Positions 4,145 to 6,704 of a stretch of 6,704 bases of DNA are shown one piece after another. The stretch is from positions 1 to 6,704 of the forward strand of contig JAGGZB010000084.1 of NCBI GenBank assembly GCA_021162225.1. The letters are read 5' to 3'. The translations under genes were made by a program, and so were the position numbers. Origin of the DNA: Candidatus Bathyarchaeota archaeon. Its GTDB lineage: Archaea; Thermoproteota; Bathyarchaeia; Bathyarchaeales; DTEX01. Every line of letters begins with the position of its first letter. The first letter of the stretch is position 1. The notes under the pieces were generated by a model that had not been told where the DNA came from, searched no databases, and worked only from the letters and a program-made list of their open reading frames with translations.

Positions 4145-4399
4145 ATGCCGCCCGCGAGGAAGATTCCCATATACGTCGATAGGGAGGTCAGAGACAAGCT
4201 CAGGCAACTGGTCGGAAAAGAGTTCACTCCAAACGACTTCATCTCCAAGGCCGTGGATCTCATCGGAAAGCTGAAAATAATCCTCGGAGCAGAGACAATC
4301 GAGGAAACAATAGACATGACCTACACGATAATCAAAGACAGCATGGAAGAAAGCTTCCAACAAACCTATAGATTTGAAACGGAGGATGAGAACAAATGA
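4145..4399 (+). CDS. Ribbon-helix-helix-like regulator, first gene of plus operon
   Basis: An 84-residue protein with an RHH-like N-terminus: a strand KIPIYV (6-11), helix A DREVRDKLRQLVG (12-24), a turn with T28-P29-N30, and helix B DFISKAVDLIGKLKIIL (31-47). A second, more acidic helical region follows (ETIEETIDMTYTIIKDSMEESFQQ), possibly for oligomerisation. It is likely a DNA-binding regulator or a segregation/centromere-type protein; both roles are known for small RHH proteins and the sequence does not decide. It diverges from another RHH gene across a palindrome. Its stop overlaps the ATPase start (ATGA at 4396-4399), so the two are probably co-translated. The ATG is the only good start, because an in-frame TAA lies 9 bases upstream. 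Confidence 0.83.
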   Translation: MPPARKIPIYVDREVRDKLRQLVGKEFTPNDFISKAVDLIGKLKIILGAETIEETIDMTYTIIKDSMEESFQQTYRFETEDENK

Positions 4400-5505
4400 C
4401 GGAGATAAAATTCGGCTACGAGGTGGGAACAGGCGAGGAAGTCTACATCCCCCTACATCACACCATCATAACCGGAGTAACCCAGCAGGCAGGAAAGACC
4501 ACAGCCTTGGAAGGCGTGATCGCTCGAAGCAAGCTGACGGCCATAGCCTTCCGAATCAAACGCGGAGAAATAGGGTTCACGACCATAGGTAGGAGAATAC
4601 AGCCAGTATTCAGAGAGAGAGCAGATTGGAGATATGTCGAATCAATTATCGAGGCCATAATGAGGGAGCCTCAGCGCTATAATAGGGCTCAGATAATCAA
4701 GGCGTGTAGAGGAGCTAAGACTCTCCGCGATGTCTGGGAAAGGATAAGGTTTCAGCTTGCGAAGGTTCGAGAGGGATCATATCTAGAATCAGTGTATACT
4801 AATCTAGACGCGTATCTCCAGATAGTCGTTCCAAGAATTGAGCAGATGAACTTCGCCAAGACCCTCGACCTCAAGCCAGGGATAAACGTGGTTGATATGA
4901 GCGGATGGGAGCCCGAACTACAATACTTGGTCTTGGCCTCAGTTATAGAGGAAGTCCATGAAAACCATAGAAACGTCATAGTCGTGGTCCCAGAGGCATG
5001 GGAGTTCATACCCGTTAGGAGGAAGACTCCGGTCAAGCTCGCCGCCGAGAGATTGGCAAGAATGGGAGCCGCTGTCGGAAACTACGTCTACTTAGACTCG
5101 CAGAACATCATGGGAATAGACCCAGACATCAGATCACAGCTAGGAGTCTGGATTCTCGGAGTTCAGCGATACGAGCATGAAGTTAAGAGGACTTTAAACG
5201 CCCTAGCTCTTCCACCGAGGCTTAAGCCGAGACCAGAGGACATCATGCGATTAAAGCTCGGAGAATTTTATATAAGCACCGCGGACACGGTTGTGAAAGC
5301 CTATGCTCAGCCAGCTTGGCTACCTGATGAAGTCGCGGTAAAAGTCGCTAAAGGCGATTTGGATCCCCGTAGCCCAGAGGTTCAAAAATATAAGCCTAAG
5401 ATACCCGTTGAACCTGAAGAGATCCTCATAAGCCTGTGGAGCAAGGCCGACGAGCTTGAGAAAAAGGTTAAGCAACTTTATGAGAGAATGGAGGCGATAA
5501 CATGA
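4396..5505 (+). CDS. HerA/FtsK-superfamily-like ATPase
   Basis: A 369-residue P-loop ATPase. Walker A is I25-T-G-V-T-Q-Q-A-G-K34-T-T. One extra residue separates G27 from the GKT, so the usual first Gly of GxxxxGK(S/T) is replaced by V28. Walker B is NVIVVVP199-E200-A-W: the catalytic Glu is present but the Asp is Pro. Further on, VYLDSQ236NI matches the sensor-Gln strand of the HerA/FtsK superfamily, followed by WILGVQR258YEHEVKRTL. The C-terminal 30 residues (LWSKADELEKKVKQLYERMEAI) predict a coiled coil. These enzymes use ATP to move DNA, in packaging, conjugation, segregation or end processing; which applies is not visible. It is followed by a membrane protein and two putative DNA-binding proteins, which fits DNA translocation. 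The ATG overlaps the RHH stop; GGAGG is 10 bases upstream. Confidence 0.88.
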   Translation: MTEIKFGYEVGTGEEVYIPLHHTIITGVTQQAGKTTALEGVIARSKLTAIAFRIKRGEIGFTTIGRRIQPVFRERADWRYVESIIEAIMREPQRYNRAQIIKACRGAKTLRDVWERIRFQLAKVREGSYLESVYTNLDAYLQIVVPRIEQMNFAKTLDLKPGINVVDMSGWEPELQYLVLASVIEEVHENHRNVIVVVPEAWEFIPVRRKTPVKLAAERLARMGAAVGNYVYLDSQNIMGIDPDIRSQLGVWILGVQRYEHEVKRTLNALALPPRLKPRPEDIMRLKLGEFYISTADTVVKAYAQPAWLPDEVAVKVAKGDLDPRSPEVQKYKPKIPVEPEEILISLWSKADELEKKVKQLYERMEAIT

Positions 5506-5789
5506 GCATCATGCATAAGTTTGGAATAGCGTTGAAATGGCTGATATTGATCCTATACACGCTTCTCTTATACATGTTATTGCCCTTTGAAATACTATGC
5601 CTCCGCCTCGCGAACAGGAATCCAAGGGTCGCCGCTAAGGTCGCCAAGTTGAAAACATTCTTCTTCGCACTCGTGTTTCTCGGAATCCTACTCAATTTTA
5701 GTATAGGTTATGAAGGTTATAGAGGTGATGAAAAGTGGGTAAGAATGTTCAGAATGACGATAGGAAGAGAAAAGGTCAGCTCACATTAG
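5502..5789 (+). CDS. Two-span membrane protein
   Basis: A 95-residue protein with two hydrophobic helices: about 8-33 (ALKWLILILYTLLLYMLLPF) and 53-69 (FFFALVFLGILLNFSIG). The short basic loop between them (RLANRNPRVAAKVAKLK) points to the cytoplasmic side by the positive-inside rule, leaving both termini outside. The C-terminal tail is hydrophilic and encoded where the next gene overlaps by 55 bases. No family is recognised. Its position directly after the ATPase suggests a membrane partner or anchor, for instance a virion membrane protein or a translocation channel component; this is inference. The ATG overlaps the ATPase stop (ATGA) with GGAGGCGAT 3 bases upstream; a second ATG 9 bases later is possible. 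Confidence 0.82.
   Translation: MSIMHKFGIALKWLILILYTLLLYMLLPFEILCLRLANRNPRVAAKVAKLKTFFFALVFLGILLNFSIGYEGYRGDEKWVRMFRMTIGREKVSSH
5722..5729 (+). promoter_or_regulatory. Strong SD site setting a GTG start inside the membrane gene
   Basis: GAGGTGAT is a full 8-base match to the archaeal anti-SD complement and lies 5 bases before GTG at 5735. It sits within the coding region of the membrane protein, 60 bases before that gene's stop, and fixes the long-overlap start of the next gene against the alternative ATG at 5822. Confidence 0.75.
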
Positions 5790-6262
5790 ACGGCGAACTA
5801 GCCGTCAAGGCGCTGGAGAAGATGCGGCGAGTGTTGATGAGGAAGGAGTCTCCCGCCCCAAAAATCCATCGAAGACCAGATGACCCCTATTTCCAGGAGA
5901 TACGGAGACTGGCGTGGGAAACCGTGACCGAATGGTTCGCCGAGAAAGCCTGCCCAATTCCGAGAGACACCTTGATAAACCTAGTGTTCCAGAAAATCAA
6001 GGGCATGAGGCTTCGAGGAGAATGGGATTACCCAATTCCACGATATGACACGGTTAGACGCAGAATAAACGAATTACTTGAAGAGCAATACGTGGGAAGC
6101 CCTCCACCATGCATAGCCATACCTGCCACAATCCTAGACAGAGAAACAACCATCTATCTTCCAAACCCTGCGCGAGTGCATCCAAGCAAACGTAAACAGA
6201 TAATGGAAATCTTAGATGACTGGAGATGGGCTGGAAAATTGAAGCGGGCTAGGGGGAGATGA
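5735..6262 (+). CDS. Putative winged-helix DNA-binding protein (GTG start)
   Basis: A 175-residue basic protein. A charged N-terminus (1-50) leads into a helical region (EIRRLAWETVTEWFAEKA, 55-72) and what looks like a winged helix: PRDTLINLVFQKIKG (76-90), then YDTVRRRINELLEEQYVG (104-121) as the recognition-type helix, then a beta wing CIAIPA...RETTIYLPNP (126-145). A final helix and basic tail (SKRKQIMEILDDWRWAGKLKRARGR) follow. DNA binding, perhaps as a regulator, replication or partition protein, is inferred; the family is not recognised. Translation starts at GTG 5735 because of the strong GAGGTGAT site 5 bases upstream; this makes a 55-base out-of-frame overlap with the membrane gene. 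It ends 2 bases before the next gene, or overlaps it by ATGA if that gene starts at 6259. Confidence 0.82.
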   Translation: MGKNVQNDDRKRKGQLTLDGELAVKALEKMRRVLMRKESPAPKIHRRPDDPYFQEIRRLAWETVTEWFAEKACPIPRDTLINLVFQKIKGMRLRGEWDYPIPRYDTVRRRINELLEEQYVGSPPPCIAIPATILDRETTIYLPNPARVHPSKRKQIMEILDDWRWAGKLKRARGR

Positions 6263-6264
6263 AA

Positions 6265-6704
6265 ATGGCGAAGATCACGATAGAGGAACTGCAGCGGAGA
6301 TATGACTCGCTGAACAACCTAGTCGAGTCGCTGATGGTGAGAATGGCTCAAATCGAGGAGAAATACAGAGAAGAAGTCGAAAAACTTAGAAGAGAAAATA
6401 AAATACTGACCGAAAAATTCGAGAAAATCAAAGCCATCCTCCTCGAAGGATCGAGAGATAGAGAAATTAAGGCGAAGAAAGTCTTAGAATACGTCCAGAG
6501 AATCCCACCGCTTGAAACATGGCTCCGCAAGCTTCCAGCCACCCCCAGCAAGCTGCTCAGATTCCTCAGCAAACACCCCGACAAGGGATACAGCCGTAAA
6601 CAGCTAGCCCTCCTAACCGGATACAGCTCTGGAAGCGGGTCATTCAACTCCGCCATAGCCACCCTCATCAAATACAACCTAGTCGTAAAAAGCGGAGACA
6701 AGAT
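6265..6704 (+). CDS. Coiled-coil protein with C-terminal winged helix (partial)
   Basis: The frame runs to the right edge, giving about 146 residues without a stop, so the C-terminus is missing. Residues 3-65 form a long heptad-like helix (ITIEELQRRYDSLNNLVESL, then EEKYREEVEKLRRENKILTEKFEKI), predicting a coiled coil. From about 91 comes a winged-helix module: TPSKLLRFLSKHPDKG, YSRKQLALLTGY, SSGSGSFNSAIATLIKYNLVVKSGDK. This resembles phage and archaeal wHTH domains of the type 'SR-QLA--TGYS--SG-F--AI--L---LV'. It probably binds DNA as a coiled-coil dimer, possibly together with the ATPase. ATG 6265 is preferred because GGAG lies 6 bases upstream; ATG 6259, two codons earlier, would give an ATGA overlap with the previous gene and is nearly as good. 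Confidence 0.82.
   Translation, partial: MAKITIEELQRRYDSLNNLVESLMVRMAQIEEKYREEVEKLRRENKILTEKFEKIKAILLEGSRDREIKAKKVLEYVQRIPPLETWLRKLPATPSKLLRFLSKHPDKGYSRKQLALLTGYSSGSGSFNSAIATLIKYNLVVKSGDK

Noticed and set aside
3957..4274. 105-residue open frame on the plus strand across the divergent promoter
   Set aside because: It covers both TATA boxes and the palindrome and overlaps two supported RHH genes; it has no SD and a low-complexity composition.
4075..4363. Two overlapping minus-strand frames opposite the plus-strand RHH gene
   Set aside because: Both are antisense to a gene with a promoter, an ATGA junction and a recognisable fold pattern; neither has start signals.
4374..4658. Short frames on both strands over the start of the ATPase gene
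   Set aside because: They overlap the Walker A region of the ATPase, and the translations are compositionally odd (Arg/His/Asn-rich on plus).
4752..5036. 94-residue minus-strand frame inside the ATPase
   Set aside because: Antisense to the ATPase Walker B region; Ser/Thr-rich composition and no SD.
5468..5695. 75-residue minus-strand frame opposite the membrane protein
   Set aside because: Antisense to a gene with ATGA coupling and two clear membrane helices.
6348..6701. 117-residue open frame on the minus strand
   Set aside because: It lies antisense to the coiled-coil/winged-helix gene, which has an SD and operon continuity. The translation is Leu/Ser-rich, typical of the complement of a charged helical gene.

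Overview
The window looks like part of an archaeal virus or a related integrated or extrachromosomal element, probably from a thermophilic crenarchaeal-type host. The evidence is the density of small, tightly overlapping, mostly unrecognisable genes, several small zinc-binding proteins, two ribbon-helix-helix (RHH) regulators facing each other, AGG/AGA and ATA codons throughout, and archaeal TATA boxes placed so that the first gene of each unit is nearly leaderless while internal genes carry Shine-Dalgarno (SD) sites. I see no capsid gene, integrase, polymerase, tRNA, rRNA or CRISPR, so host and element type are inferred, not shown.

Layout. (1) 1-289, plus strand: the tail of an upstream reading frame overlaps by ATGA a small C2H2 zinc-finger gene. 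(2) 295-567, minus: a small basic protein converging on the zinc-finger gene, with its own promoter. (3) 568-885: a 318-base AT-rich stretch without a gene, holding one arm of an 18-bp inverted repeat (17/18); the other arm ends inside the next gene. (4) 886-1311, minus: a helix-turn-helix-like protein with its own promoter. (5) 1388-4042, minus: one nine-gene operon, read from 4042 down, almost every junction an ATGA, 8-bp or longer overlap. It runs RHH regulator, small beta-rich protein, Cys/His-rich protein, unknown protein, coiled-coil zinc-ribbon protein, one-helix membrane protein, zinc-ribbon protein, tiny zinc-knuckle protein and a restriction-fold-like protein. Two of these genes (2077-2247 and 1738-1872) are short and easily missed. 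(6) 4043-4144: a divergent promoter region with two TATA boxes flanking a perfect palindrome, CGTATTA-5-TAATACG. (7) 4145-6704, plus: RHH protein, HerA/FtsK-like ATPase, two-helix membrane protein, winged-helix-like protein and a coiled-coil plus winged-helix protein running off the window edge, again with overlapping junctions.

How it may work together (inference). The two divergent RHH proteins probably control both operons through the shared palindrome. The plus operon couples a DNA-pump-type ATPase with a membrane protein and two putative DNA-binding proteins, which would fit DNA packaging, DNA transfer or partition. The minus operon looks like an accessory or host-takeover set of small zinc proteins plus one possible surface membrane protein.
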